Shown one piece after another: positions 1 through 8,449 of a DNA stretch of 64,000 nt. Location: contig CANRCB010000001.1 in assembly GCA_947629015.1 (NCBI GenBank), forward strand, positions 174,015-238,014. The letters run 5' to 3'. The translations under genes were made by a program, and so were the position numbers. The DNA comes from an uncultured Gemmiger sp. Its GTDB lineage: Bacteria; Bacillota; Clostridia; Oscillospirales; Ruminococcaceae. Numbering within the stretch: position 1 is the first letter of the stretch; every line of letters begins with the position of its first letter. The notes beneath the pieces were generated by a model. It did no database searches. It had not been told where the DNA came from and saw nothing but the letters and a program-made list of their open reading frames with translations.

Positions 1-1846
1 TCCCGCGCACCATCGCGGCCAGATACTCCGCCACCCGGTCGGTGCTTTGGGCGCGGTCAGCGTAGCGGGTGCTTACGTCACACGCGCAAAAAAGGCCAAG
101 GTTTTGCGGCGGGAACGGGCTTTTGAGCGCCACAGCCCCGGCGTTTGGGATGCCGCACAGGTCCCGGTAATACCCGGCCGGGGCCAGCGTCGCGCTGTAG
201 AGCACCGCCGCGCGGCCGCGGGCAAAATCCTCGGCCAGAAAGGCGCCGGGGTCAAGGCAGAGCTGGCACAGCAAAACCTCGCTGCCGCGGGCGCTGGCCT
301 GCAAGACAAAATGCCCGTCATAGGTATCGGCCACGCGCAGCCATTCCCGCACCGAAAAATACAACTGCAACAGCGTTTCGTGCGCTTCGCCCTCGCGATG
401 CTCGTCCAGCCATAGCTGCAAAGGCTCACACAGGGCGGTCAACGCGTGGGTAAGGGCCTCGTCCGCTTCCTTTTGAAAGACCACCTGCCCGAACCGCCCG
501 CCCTGTTCGGCCTCACAGCGGCGCCGCCAGGCAAGGAAAATGCCGTTTACGCGGGCAAGGGCGCTTTTCAGCCGGCTTTTTGGCTTGCCCAGCAGCCTTT
601 TGGCGGCGGTAAAATCGCTTTTGGCAAGGCGGGCGCTGTGCATCTCCCGCGCGCGCTCCGGCAGGTTGTGCGCCTCGTCGATGAGGAAAAGATAGTCCCC
701 CTTGCCGTCAAAAAAGCGGCGCAGGCGCACCACGGGGTCAAACAGGTAGTTGTAGTCCCCGATGACCACATCGCTCCACACGCTGGCATCCAGCCCCAGC
801 TCGGCCGGGCAGACACGGTGCTCCCGCGCAAGGGCCTGCAGCGCCTCGGCCGTCAGGGCCGGGGCATCCAGCGCGTGCCACAAAGCGTCGCGCCAGCGGT
901 CATAGTAGCCGTTGGCATAGGGGCAGGCGTCGGGCGTGCACTCGCACCGTTCACACAGGCAGAGCTTTTCCTTGGCGGTCAGCGTCAGGCTGCGCAGGGC
1001 AAGGCCCGGCGTATTCTGCCGCAGCAGGGCCAGCGCGTTTTCCGCCGCCGTGCGGGCGGTGCCGCGGGCCGTCAGGTAAAAGACCGGTCCCTCCACACCG
1101 GCGCCCAGCGCTTTCAGGGCGGGGAAGAGCGCGCTCATCGTTTTGCCGATGCCGGTCGGCGCCTGGCACAAAAGCTGCCCGCCGTTTTGGCACACGCCGT
1201 AGACCTGGGCGGCCATCGCGCGCTGGCCGGGACGGTAGCTTTCAAACGGGAAGGCGAGCGCCCGCAGGCTTTCGGTGCGGGCCAGCCGCTCCGCCGCCGC
1301 GCGTTTGGCCCACGGCGCGTACTGCGTCAAGAGGTCGGTCAAAAACCCGTCCAGCTCGGCGGCGGTGCAGTCCCGCGCAAAGCGCAGCGTCAGCGCCTCG
1401 TCCGGCTGGTGGTAGGTCAGCTGTACGCGCACGGTGCTTACGGCTTGCTGGCGCGCCAGGATGGCGGCATACAGCTGCCCCTGCGCCCAATGCTCCGGGG
1501 ACTGCCCGCCCGTGATGGCGGCGGGGGGCAGCAGGGTGGTCTTGATCTCGTCAACGGTCAAAACGCCGTCGGGCGCGGTAAAAATGCCGTCGGCGCGGCC
1601 CTCCAGGGTGTACTCCACCCCGGCGCAGGCCAGCGTCTCTTTTAAGGCGACCTCGGCCTTGTAGTCCAGGTGCTCCTTTACGGCGGCGCGCTGCAGCATA
1701 CGGTGCAGGCGCGCACCCTCCTGCGCGCGGTCAAACCCGCCAAGGCGGTTGTCGATGGAGCCGCCGCGCAGCAAAAATTCCGCCAGATGCCGCACCGGCA
1801 GCGTTACGGCCGGCAGAGGGGGCGCAGCGGGCTCATGGTGCGGCAT
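1..1846 (-). CDS. ATP-dependent helicase (DinG/XPD type) with N-terminal PD-(D/E)XK nuclease domain, partial
   Basis: The gene reads leftwards and runs off the window, so 615 codons of the N-terminal part are visible and the C-terminus is missing. It starts at an ATG at 1846 behind a strong AAAGGAGG site at 1857-1864. Residues about 60-130 carry a RecB-like nuclease core: GRADG with D86, VDEIKT with E100 and K102, and a QxxY motif (Q123-Y126). The Walker A TGIGKT lies at 231-236. A cysteine cluster at 296-308 (C296, C298, C301, C303, C308) fits an XPD-type Fe-S domain. The DEAH box is at 390-393, and an LYSATL motif follows. Rad3/XPD-family helicases unwind DNA 5'-3' in repair. It follows the ATPase at 1862-2980 by 15 bp, probably in one operon. 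Family call is firm; substrate is unknown. Confidence 0.88.
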   Translation of the reverse strand, partial: MPHHEPAAPPLPAVTLPVRHLAEFLLRGGSIDNRLGGFDRAQEGARLHRMLQRAAVKEHLDYKAEVALKETLACAGVEYTLEGRADGIFTAPDGVLTVDEIKTTLLPPAAITGGQSPEHWAQGQLYAAILARQQAVSTVRVQLTYHQPDEALTLRFARDCTAAELDGFLTDLLTQYAPWAKRAAAERLARTESLRALAFPFESYRPGQRAMAAQVYGVCQNGGQLLCQAPTGIGKTMSALFPALKALGAGVEGPVFYLTARGTARTAAENALALLRQNTPGLALRSLTLTAKEKLCLCERCECTPDACPYANGYYDRWRDALWHALDAPALTAEALQALAREHRVCPAELGLDASVWSDVVIGDYNYLFDPVVRLRRFFDGKGDYLFLIDEAHNLPERAREMHSARLAKSDFTAAKRLLGKPKSRLKSALARVNGIFLAWRRRCEAEQGGRFGQVVFQKEADEALTHALTALCEPLQLWLDEHREGEAHETLLQLYFSVREWLRVADTYDGHFVLQASARGSEVLLCQLCLDPGAFLAEDFARGRAAVLYSATLAPAGYYRDLCGIPNAGAVALKSPFPPQNLGLFCACDVSTRYADRAQSTDRVAEYLAAMVRG

Positions 1847-1861
1847 CCGGCGGTACCTCCT

Positions 1862-2980
1862 TTACGGCTGCGGGAGGGTGTTGCCGAACAGCTCCCGCTC
1901 CATTGCCTGCCGCGCCGCCTCCACGGCGGCAAAATCGGCGGCGGCGATATAATACGTTTCCAGCTCGTCATGCACGGCCTTGGCGCGCGCCTGCAAGGCA
2001 CAGGTCTGGCGCAGCAGCGCGTCGACGCCGCGCTTTTGGCACGCCAGCGCCGCGCGGCAGGCTTTGAGGGCATCGGCGCGCAGAAAGCGGCGCAGGCGCA
2101 GGTTCTTCTGCCCCGGGTACGCCATGGGGTGCCACGCGTTGGCGGTGACGAACGCCACCCCCAGCCCGGGGAGCAGCAGATGGTCGAGCTTTGTCTGATC
2201 TGTCGGGCAGTGGCACAGGATGGCGTCATACCCGTTTTGGCGCGCGTGCTCCGCCAGCTGCGCCAGCAGCAGCGGCGCGGCGGCGCCGTAGGGGTCCTGC
2301 AGGGCATAGACGGTATCGGCCAGGGCGGGCACGGTATCGTAGAACACCGTCAAACCCTGCGGGGTGGGCGCGCTCAAAAGGCGGTGGGCCTGTGCGCCCG
2401 GCCGCACGCCCTTTTTGGCCGGCATCGTCCGCGCGGCCAGATACCGCCCGAACCGCTGCAATCTGGCGGTGTCCAGCGTTTCGGCCGCCATGGCGCGGCG
2501 CTGGGCCAGCAGCCCGCAGGCAAGGGCAAAATGCGCGCCCGCCTGCCGCAGCAGGGCGGCGTTCTTTTCGCCGGCGGCCAGGATGGCGCTGCGGTGCGCC
2601 GCCAGACAGGCGTTGTCCAGCATGGCATACAGGCTCACCACCCGCTCGGCCGCGCCGGGGTACTTGCAGTCCAGCGTGTGGGGGGCGGTGGCATCCAAAA
2701 ACAGCGCGCCGACATCGGTCATCAGCACGCCGTCCAGGCTGTCCGGGTCACTTGAGCAGTGGATGCGCTCGATATGCTCTTTGCCGCGCTCGGTGGGGCG
2801 CATCGCGTCCGCAACGGCAAGGCGCCGCATAAAGGTGGATTTGCCGCACCCCGGCCCCGCCTTGATGAGATAGGTTTGCACGCCGGGCGCGGCGGCCGCC
2901 TCGGCGAACCAGCCGGTGAAGCCGGAGGGGGACAGCGCCCCCAAAAAGAAATCGACCACGGGTTTGCAGCGCATACGCAC
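1862..2980 (-). CDS. PRK06851-type P-loop ATPase
   Basis: 372 aa. Residues near the N-terminus read VVDFFLGALSPSGF and are followed by a Walker A GPGCGKST at about 43-50. A block HCSSDPDSLDGVL and then DATAPHTLDCKYPGA is characteristic of the PRK06851 family, whose members carry two tandem ATPase halves. The second half is present (about residues 225-300) but its P-loop is degenerate (QDPYGAAAP), so probably only the first site binds nucleotide. Function in this family is not established. The start is an ATG behind AAAGGAGG. It is the first gene before the helicase at 1846, suggesting a shared transcript. Confidence 0.8.
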   Translation of the reverse strand: MRMRCKPVVDFFLGALSPSGFTGWFAEAAAAPGVQTYLIKAGPGCGKSTFMRRLAVADAMRPTERGKEHIERIHCSSDPDSLDGVLMTDVGALFLDATAPHTLDCKYPGAAERVVSLYAMLDNACLAAHRSAILAAGEKNAALLRQAGAHFALACGLLAQRRAMAAETLDTARLQRFGRYLAARTMPAKKGVRPGAQAHRLLSAPTPQGLTVFYDTVPALADTVYALQDPYGAAAPLLLAQLAEHARQNGYDAILCHCPTDQTKLDHLLLPGLGVAFVTANAWHPMAYPGQKNLRLRRFLRADALKACRAALACQKRGVDALLRQTCALQARAKAVHDELETYYIAAADFAAVEAARQAMERELFGNTLPQP

Positions 2981-3074
2981 AGCCTCCTTTGCAAAAATGC
3001 CACAGGGAACTGCGCCATGCTATGTGCCAAACAGCCAAAGTGTTACCCGCGATACTTTGATCGCGGTGCGCCCT

Positions 3075-3647
3075 CTAAACGCGATAGGTGTGGGTGCACA
3101 CCTCGTTTATTTTGTCCCGCAGGGCGGCAAAATCGCCAAAAGCCTGGGGCTTGTTGTTGGGGTTGCGCAAAAGCGCCGCCGGATGCAGCGTCGCCATGAA
3201 CAGCGTGCCCTGCTTGTCAAAGAATTTGCCGTGGTCCTTGGTCACCGAAAATTTCGGGTCGATGAGCTGCTGCGCCGCCACGCGGCCAAGGCAGACCACG
3301 ATTTTGGGCCGCAGCAGGCGGAACTGCTGGCGCAGCCACGGCAGGCAGGCGGCGGATTCCTCCGGCAGGGGGTCGCGGTTTTCGGGCGGGCGGCACTTGA
3401 CGATGTTGGCGATAAAGATGTTTTTGCCGCGGTCAAGGTCGATGGCCTCCAGGTAATGGTCCAGCAGCTGGCCGCTGCGCCCCACAAAGGGCAGGCCCTG
3501 CTCGTCCTCGTTGGCGCCGGGGCCCTCGCCCACAAACAGCACCTCGGCGTCCGGCACGCCCTGGCCGAACACGACGTGCTTGCGCGTCTCGCACAGGGGG
3601 CATTTGCGGCAGGCAAGGCATTCCTGCTTCAAGGTCTCAAAATCCAT
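3075..3647 (-). CDS. Family 4 uracil-DNA glycosylase (Fe-S)
   Basis: 190 aa, the usual length for family 4. The enzyme removes uracil from DNA as the first step of base-excision repair. Visible hallmarks are the N-terminal cysteines ([11 protein letters not shown]), the uracil-pocket motif [12 protein letters not shown], the [13 protein letters not shown] block with a cluster cysteine, and the C-terminal HPAALLRNP motif. It starts at an ATG with an AGAGGTG site. It lies 35 bp downstream of the amylase gene and on the same strand. With the helicase beyond it, this end of the window is rich in DNA repair functions. The family is also called UDG type a/UdgA; no gene symbol is fixed for this group. 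Confidence 0.92.
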   Translation of the reverse strand: MDFETLKQECLACRKCPLCETRKHVVFGQGVPDAEVLFVGEGPGANEDEQGLPFVGRSGQLLDHYLEAIDLDRGKNIFIANIVKCRPPENRDPLPEESAACLPWLRQQFRLLRPKIVVCLGRVAAQQLIDPKFSVTKDHGKFFDKQGTLFMATLHPAALLRNPNNKPQAFGDFAALRDKINEVCTHTYRV

Positions 3648-3682
3648 GGCAAAGCACCTCTTTTGTCAAAATCGGCGCGGGC

Positions 3683-5356
3683 TCACTGCCCGAGCACGGC
3701 GCTGGTCTGCGCGTCCAGCGTCAGGCGGGTGCCGTCCAGCGCGGCGCTGCCCATGCCGACGGCGGCGTTGAGCGTGGTAAACGGAAGGTCGGTGGCATCG
3801 GCAAGGTCCACGGTAACGGCCTCGTCGGAGGGGTTGTGGAGCACGGCAACGGCCGTGCCCTCGTACTGCGAGACAAAACCGCCCGCCTTGCCGCCGTCAA
3901 AAACAAGGGGGATATAGTCCCCGCGCGCGATGGCGGGGTTTGCCTTGCGCACAAGGATGAGCTTTTTATAGTAGTTGTACAGGCTGCCGGCGTCCGGCAG
4001 CTGCTCGGCGGCGGTGGCGGATACGCGGTTGTCGGCGGCGTAGGTGCTGCCCTCGGGGTCCTGCACGGTGTCGCCGTCGCCCCATTCCATCTTGAGGCGG
4101 CGGTTGGCGTCGGTGTTGGCGCCCCCGCGGGAACCGCGCTGGCCAAGCTCCTCGCCGTAATAAAGGAACGGCGAGCCGGGGCCCAGGATGTACAGGTTGG
4201 CCGCCATCTGGGCCTGCCCGCTGGCGGCGGTCAGGTAGCCCGCCGCGCGGTCGGTATCGTGGTTGGCGATGAAGGGCACCATCATCGCGTCCTCGTTGAG
4301 GGCGTGGATCTCGTCAAGATACAGATCCACATAGTTCGTATAGGAATCGATGCTGCCGCCCTTGGCCGCCGAGGCGATGTAACCGCTGGGCTGGCTGACA
4401 GTGAAATTGAAGCAGTTGAGCGCCGGGAAATACCGGTCGGTCACGCCGTCGGCGTCCCACACCTCGGCCACGGTGTAGATGTCCGGCTTGATGGCTTTGA
4501 GCTGGTCGATGTACCATACCCAGAAAGCGCCGCTCTGCTCATTGTCGCCAAAATAGATATACTTGGCCGCGTCAAAGCGGAACCCGTCCAGCCCCAGGTC
4601 AAGGTAATGCTTCGCCACCTCGACGACGGCCTCGCGCACGGCGTCGTTGTCATAGTTGAGCTCCGGCATATCGGGGGAGAAGTTGCACTCATAATATTCG
4701 TCGGTGCCGGGGATCTTTACAAAGGTACGCCCGCCGGGCACGCTGCCCTCCGGCGCCCAGGTATAAAAATCGTAATAGGGGTCGGCGGTATCGCCGTTCT
4801 GGTGCGCGGCGGCAAAGGCAAGGAACCACGGGTTGTCGGTGCCGGTGTGGTTGATGACCATATCCATGATGAGCTTGATGCCCCGCTCATGGCAGGCGTC
4901 GGCCAGCTCCTTGAGGTCCGCCTCGGTGCCAAAGGCCGGGTCGACGGCATAGTAATCGTCCACATCGTACTTGTGGTAGCTTTTGGAAGTCAGGACAGGG
5001 GAGAGCCAGATGCCCTCGATGCCAAGGCTCAAGCCGTCGGTATCGTCGCCGTCGTTGAGGTAATCCAGCCGGTCGATGATGCCGCGCAGATCGCCCTTGC
5101 CGTCCCCGTCGGAATCCGAGAAGGAACCGACGAAGATCTCGTAGAACACGCGGTAGTTGTCGTCCGGCGCGGCGGCGCCCTGCGGGGTTACGTCTGTAAC
5201 GGAATATTCCTCCGCCGGGGCCGCGGGCGTCGGCGGCGTATCGGGGAGGGCCGCGGCGTCCGGCGCGCCGGAGCCTTCCGCGCCGCCCGCCGGGCGCGCG
5301 GAGCAGGCGGAAAGCAGGAACAAAAGCGCAAAAAGCGATGCCAAATACCGTTTCAT
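3683..5356 (-). CDS. Secreted alpha-amylase family (GH13) lipoprotein
   Basis: 557 aa. The N-terminus is a lipoprotein signal with LSAC lipobox (C18), followed by a Pro/Ala/Gly-rich linker to about residue 60. The GH13 barrel then follows: DMVINHTG at 165-172, GFRFDAAK with nucleophile D262, VAEVWD with acid/base E298, and ANHDTD with D367. [11 protein letters not shown] loop at 81-90 looks like the calcium site. It should cleave alpha-1,4-glucans outside the cell, with the enzyme tethered to the membrane. The ABC transporter at 7020-11990 would import the maltodextrins. The start ATG has a GGAGGCA site. Exact specificity (amylase, neopullulanase or glucosidase) cannot be told. Confidence 0.9.
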   Translation of the reverse strand: MKRYLASLFALLFLLSACSARPAGGAEGSGAPDAAALPDTPPTPAAPAEEYSVTDVTPQGAAAPDDNYRVFYEIFVGSFSDSDGDGKGDLRGIIDRLDYLNDGDDTDGLSLGIEGIWLSPVLTSKSYHKYDVDDYYAVDPAFGTEADLKELADACHERGIKLIMDMVINHTGTDNPWFLAFAAAHQNGDTADPYYDFYTWAPEGSVPGGRTFVKIPGTDEYYECNFSPDMPELNYDNDAVREAVVEVAKHYLDLGLDGFRFDAAKYIYFGDNEQSGAFWVWYIDQLKAIKPDIYTVAEVWDADGVTDRYFPALNCFNFTVSQPSGYIASAAKGGSIDSYTNYVDLYLDEIHALNEDAMMVPFIANHDTDRAAGYLTAASGQAQMAANLYILGPGSPFLYYGEELGQRGSRGGANTDANRRLKMEWGDGDTVQDPEGSTYAADNRVSATAAEQLPDAGSLYNYYKKLILVRKANPAIARGDYIPLVFDGGKAGGFVSQYEGTAVAVLHNPSDEAVTVDLADATDLPFTTLNAAVGMGSAALDGTRLTLDAQTSAVLGQ

Positions 5357-5405
5357 ATCCGGTGCCTCCGTTGTTTTGTTTGCGGTAAAAGGGGCCTACC
5401 GCTCC

Positions 5406-5435
5406 ATTATGACGCCGCGCGCGGGCAGTTGTCAA
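5406..5435 (-). promoter_or_regulatory. Sigma-A-type promoter for the amylase gene
   Basis: Reading the minus strand, TTGACA (5435-5430) is followed after 18 bp by CATAAT (5411-5406), about 50 bp before the amylase start. The -35 is perfect and the -10 has one mismatch. Confidence 0.6.
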
Positions 5436-5461
5436 GCCAAAAAACGTTTGCGCCGCCGCGC

Positions 5462-5490
5462 TTGTAAAACGGGGCGGGGTGTGCTATTTT
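5462..5490 (+). promoter_or_regulatory. Possible promoter for the 5513/6001 gene pair
   Basis: TTGTAA (5462-5467), 17 bp, TATTTT (5485-5490). It is divergent from the amylase promoter and just ahead of the gene at 5513. Confidence 0.4.
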
Positions 5491-5512
5491 AATAAAAAAG
5501 GTGGTGGGGGAT

Positions 5513-6004
5513 TTGCCCGGAAACATCATAGAACTCTACAGCCCGGAGGAGCTTGCGCGCCTGGAACGGCGGGTGAAGCGCCACCGCACGGCGCTGTCCG
5601 TCCTGGCGGCGGCCGCGCTGGCGGTGTGCATCGCCCTGGCCGCACACGTCACGACCGCCAGCGCACCCAAACTGGAGCTGGCGGCTATCGCCGTCAGCAC
5701 GCTGGCGGGCTGGGTGTGCATCTATGACGGCATCTTCATCGTCGGCGCGGGCAAGAAGGAACTCCGGCACGCCGAGATGCTGCGCACCGAACCGCGCGTG
5801 CGCGTGGAGGGCCGCGCCGCTGTCACGGGGGAGCGGTTCACCATCCGCAAAAGCGTGGGCGTGCGCCGCGTCGCCATCGCGACGGAAGGCGGCATCGAGC
5901 AGGCCCTTGTGCAGGAAAACCACGCCCGCCTGCTGGAGGATCCGCGCGTCATCGCCGTATACACCGCCCACAGCTATGTGGCGGCCGTGGAGGTGGGCGC
6001 ATGA
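5513..6004 (+). CDS. Hypothetical membrane protein
   Basis: About 163 aa, not recognised. The N-terminal 25 residues are charged (ELYSPEELARLERRVKRH). Two hydrophobic stretches follow (about residues 28-47 and 55-77), which would place both ends on the same side of the membrane. The remaining soluble part is rich in Arg and Val (RVRVEGRAAVTGERFTIRKSVGVRRV). A TTG start at 5513 is chosen because AAGGTGG at 5498-5504 is well spaced for it; a GTG at 5501 lacks a ribosome site. It overlaps the next gene by an ATGA junction, so the two products are probably made together. Confidence 0.6.
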   Translation: MPGNIIELYSPEELARLERRVKRHRTALSVLAAAALAVCIALAAHVTTASAPKLELAAIAVSTLAGWVCIYDGIFIVGAGKKELRHAEMLRTEPRVRVEGRAAVTGERFTIRKSVGVRRVAIATEGGIEQALVQENHARLLEDPRVIAVYTAHSYVAAVEVGA

Positions 6005-6492
6005 GGGTGCTGAAAAACATTGCCTCCCAGCTGCACAGCTTTGTGCTGTGGCTTTTGCTGTCGGCCATCTTCTGGGGCTGGATCTTCAGCCGTGCGACCG
6101 ATACCACCTTTGATAAAAAGCTCATGGTCTTCTGCGATGTGCCGCATATCGAGGATACCGCGCTGGCCATCGCGCTGGAGGAGGAGCTGCCCGAGGGCAT
6201 CCGCATGATACAGGTGCATCCCTTCTCGTATGTGATGTTCGATACCGTCTCCATCGAGCACGCGGACATCCTCATCGTGCCTGCCTCCGATGCCGGTGAG
6301 ATCGGCGCCAGGCTGCTTCCGCTGGAAGGGGAGGGCGGCGCCCCCGTCTATGACCCCGTCACCGGGCAGGGCGCGCTGCTTGGCTACATCACCTACACCG
6401 ACGAGCCGTATTACCTGTACCTGGGCGCCTCCTCGGCGCATCTTGAGGACGGCGCGGCCGCGCAGGTCGCCCGCAGGATGCTTGCCATGTGA
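6001..6492 (+). CDS. Hypothetical membrane-anchored protein
   Basis: 163 aa, not recognised. One transmembrane segment near the N-terminus (about residues 12-30, FVLWLLLSAIFWGWIF) is followed by an acidic domain of about 130 residues. This contains ADILIVPASD and Tyr-rich stretches (TYTDEPYYLYLG) that faintly recall the fold of transporter binding proteins, but no family can be named. The start ATG overlaps the stop of the gene at 5513 (ATGA), so translation is likely coupled. A terminator-rich repeat region follows. Confidence 0.6.
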   Translation: MRVLKNIASQLHSFVLWLLLSAIFWGWIFSRATDTTFDKKLMVFCDVPHIEDTALAIALEEELPEGIRMIQVHPFSYVMFDTVSIEHADILIVPASDAGEIGARLLPLEGEGGAPVYDPVTGQGALLGYITYTDEPYYLYLGASSAHLEDGAAAQVARRMLAM

Positions 6493-6561
6493 GGGGTGCG
6501 TCCTGTGAGAGGGGGCCCATATATGGTCCGCGTTCGCGGACGAATATTTCAGTCACGCCCT

Positions 6562-6686
6562 CGCCGTATGGAAGCGTGTAGGGCGGGCTCTTGAGCCCGC
6601 CGGAAAACATTGTTGCCGCGGCAAGGTCACGCGGCGGGGGCAAGCCCCCGCCCTACAAATCTACCCATAAAAGCGCTTTTTTGACA
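6562..6686 (-). repeat. MITE-like repeat, copy A (inverted, one end missing)
   Basis: This is the reverse complement of the repeat at 12040-12182 and 19428-19570. The terminal TTTTTTGACA is at 6677-6686. The core is bounded by GTAGGGCGGG and CCCGCCCTAC and carries the two GC-rich inner hairpins. The other terminus is absent; similarity fades at about 6562. Confidence 0.8.
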
Positions 6687-6726
6687 CACTGATCTTTTGC
6701 AGCGTGCCGAGGAACTCGACACGCTG

Positions 6727-6756
6727 AGGGGCCGGATCGTATCCGGCCCTCTTTTT
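6727..6756 (+). terminator. Rho-independent terminator
   Basis: A stem of GGGCCGGAT and ATCCGGCCC with a CGT loop is followed by CTCTTTTT. It sits just past repeat copy A, about 240 bp after the gene ending at 6492. Confidence 0.8.
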
Positions 6757-6857
6757 CTGTGTCTGAAAAAGCTGCACTTTCTGACCGCACCCGCTGCGCC
6801 GGAAAGGGAAGAGGTTGCGTCGACAACCTGCACGATTTTATGATTGCATAAATTTTA

Positions 6858-6871
6858 ACAAGCCAGCTTGT
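6858..6871. promoter_or_regulatory. Possible operator upstream of the transporter promoter
   Basis: A perfect 6+6 inverted repeat, ACAAGC-CA-GCTTGT, lies 30 bp before the -35 box. It sits between two copies of TGCATAAA (from 6845 and 6878). It could bind a LacI- or GntR-type sugar regulator; no regulator gene lies nearby, so this is inference. Confidence 0.35.
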
Positions 6872-6900
6872 GCATCCTGCATAAAATTGTGAATGTTCTA

Positions 6901-6929
6901 TGGACAATTAGGAATAGATTTGCTATAAT
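6901..6929 (+). promoter_or_regulatory. Promoter of the maltodextrin transporter operon
   Basis: TGGACA (6901-6906), 17 bp, TATAAT (6924-6929), with an extended TGC before the -10. It lies about 90 bp ahead of the binding-protein start. Confidence 0.8.
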
Positions 6930-7019
6930 CCAAAGTGCCAATCGGCAAACAAGGGGTACCCCTTGTTTTGTTCTTGCTGTGCAAGAACAAAAAACACATG
7001 AAACATAGGAGGAAAAACG

Positions 7020-8336
7020 ATGAAAAAAGCAACCGCATTGCTGTTGGCTGTGCTTATGCTGCTCGCCCTCGTGGCGTGCGGCGGCGGCAGCGGCTCTCAG
7101 CAGCCCGCCACTTCCCCTGCCGGGGATTCCACCCCTGCCGCGCCCGCTGAGGGCGGCGACAGCGCCAGCACCGGCAACGAGCTCGCCGGCACCTACGATG
7201 TGACCATCTGGGCCCCCGAGGCTGCCGTTGACCTGACCAACCAGCAGGTCGCCGACTTCAACAGCTCCAATGGCATGGGCATCACCATCAACGCCACCGT
7301 GGAGCCTGTCTCCGAGGCCGACGCCGCCAGCAACATGGACACCGACGTCTCCGCCGGTGCCGACCTGTTCTTCTTCGCGCAGGACCAGCTGTCCCGCATG
7401 ATCAAGGACGGCGCCGTCACCAAGCTCGGCCAGGGCGCTGCCGATTTCGTCAAGAACAACAACAACGCCGCCGGCGTCACCGCCGCCACCTCCGGCAGCG
7501 ACCTGTATGCCTATCCGCTGACCGCTGACAACGGCTACTTCATGTACTATGACAAGAGCGTTGTCCCCGATTCCGATGTCGACAGCCTTGAGAAGATCAT
7601 CGAGGACTGCATCGCCGCCAACAAGAACTTCTCCTATGAGCTGGAGAATGCGTGGTACAACGCGGGCGTCTTCTTCGGCACCGGCTGCCACAGCGAGTGG
7701 TCGACCGACGACAACGTCAACTTCACCCTCGACGACGACTTCAATTCCGACAACGGCCTGATCGCCGCCAAGGGCATCTACAAGCTGGTCTCCACCCCCA
7801 TCTATGTCAACTCCTCCAATGCTGACTTCGCCAGCGGCTCCGCCGTTGTCGTCACCGGCACCTGGAACTACGCCACCATCAAGGAGCAGCTGGGCGACAA
7901 CTTCGGCGTCACCGATCTGCCTTCCTTCGAGGTCGACGGCCAGAGCTATCACCTCGGCTCCTACAGCGGCTGCAAGCTGCTGGGCGTCAAGCCGCAGGAG
8001 GATGCTGTCAAGGGCGCTGCCATCAACCAGCTGGCCCAGTATCTGACCAACGGCGAGTGCCAGCTTGCCCGCTTCACCGAGTTTGGCTGGGGCCCTTCCA
8101 ACAACGATGCGCTGGCTGACCCCGCTGTCCAGGCCGACCCGACTCTGGGCGCTCTGAACGAGCAGGGCGCTTACGCCGTGCCGCAGCCCAACATCCCCGG
8201 CAACTGGTGGGATATCGCCAAGACCATCACCACCGACATCAAGGAGAGCGACGGTTCCGACGAAGCTCTGAAGGCTGCCCTGCAGAAGTATGAGGACAGC
8301 GTCGGTGCCGCCGACGGCATCACGCTGGCGGGCTGA
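7020..8336 (+). CDS. Sugar ABC transporter substrate-binding lipoprotein (MalE type)
   Basis: 438 aa. A lipoprotein signal peptide ends in LVAC with the lipid-modified cysteine at residue 20, then a Gly/Ser/Pro-rich linker to about residue 55. The rest fits family-1 extracellular solute-binding proteins for oligosaccharides (DVTIWAPEAAVDLTNQQ near the start of the mature domain). The start is an ATG behind AGGAGG. It heads the cluster with two permeases and an ATPase and has its own promoter. With the secreted amylase at 3683-5356 the most likely ligand is maltodextrin, but this is inferred from the permeases and neighbours. The gene is strongly biased to C-ending codons, as expected of a highly expressed protein. 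Confidence 0.9.
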   Translation: MKKATALLLAVLMLLALVACGGGSGSQQPATSPAGDSTPAAPAEGGDSASTGNELAGTYDVTIWAPEAAVDLTNQQVADFNSSNGMGITINATVEPVSEADAASNMDTDVSAGADLFFFAQDQLSRMIKDGAVTKLGQGAADFVKNNNNAAGVTAATSGSDLYAYPLTADNGYFMYYDKSVVPDSDVDSLEKIIEDCIAANKNFSYELENAWYNAGVFFGTGCHSEWSTDDNVNFTLDDDFNSDNGLIAAKGIYKLVSTPIYVNSSNADFASGSAVVVTGTWNYATIKEQLGDNFGVTDLPSFEVDGQSYHLGSYSGCKLLGVKPQEDAVKGAAINQLAQYLTNGECQLARFTEFGWGPSNNDALADPAVQADPTLGALNEQGAYAVPQPNIPGNWWDIAKTITTDIKESDGSDEALKAALQKYEDSVGAADGITLAG

Positions 8337-8395
8337 TTCGCCGACCCAAAGTAACACATACGCGTGTAACTTCGGCTTGACCTGAATGTTCGGCA

Positions 8396-8428
8396 GTTGG
8401 CCGGAGCCGGAACACGGCTCCGGCCAAC
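8396..8428 (+). terminator. 14-bp stem-loop between binding protein and permease genes
   Basis: A perfect 14-bp stem (8396-8409 with 8415-8428) has a GAACA loop and no T-run behind it. It is more likely a 3'-end stabiliser or partial terminator than a full stop, which would give more binding protein than permease. Confidence 0.65.
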
Positions 8429-8449
8429 TTACTTAAGTGGGGTGATTTG

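Larger units (their letters stand above)
6493..6900. other. Intergenic region with repeat copy A and a terminator
   Basis: No gene was found. The stretch holds a short perfect hairpin (GTCCGCG/CGCGGAC, about 6530-6545), copy A of the interspersed repeat (6562-6686) and a rho-independent terminator (6727-6756). AT-rich DNA leads into the binding-protein promoter. Confidence 0.7.
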
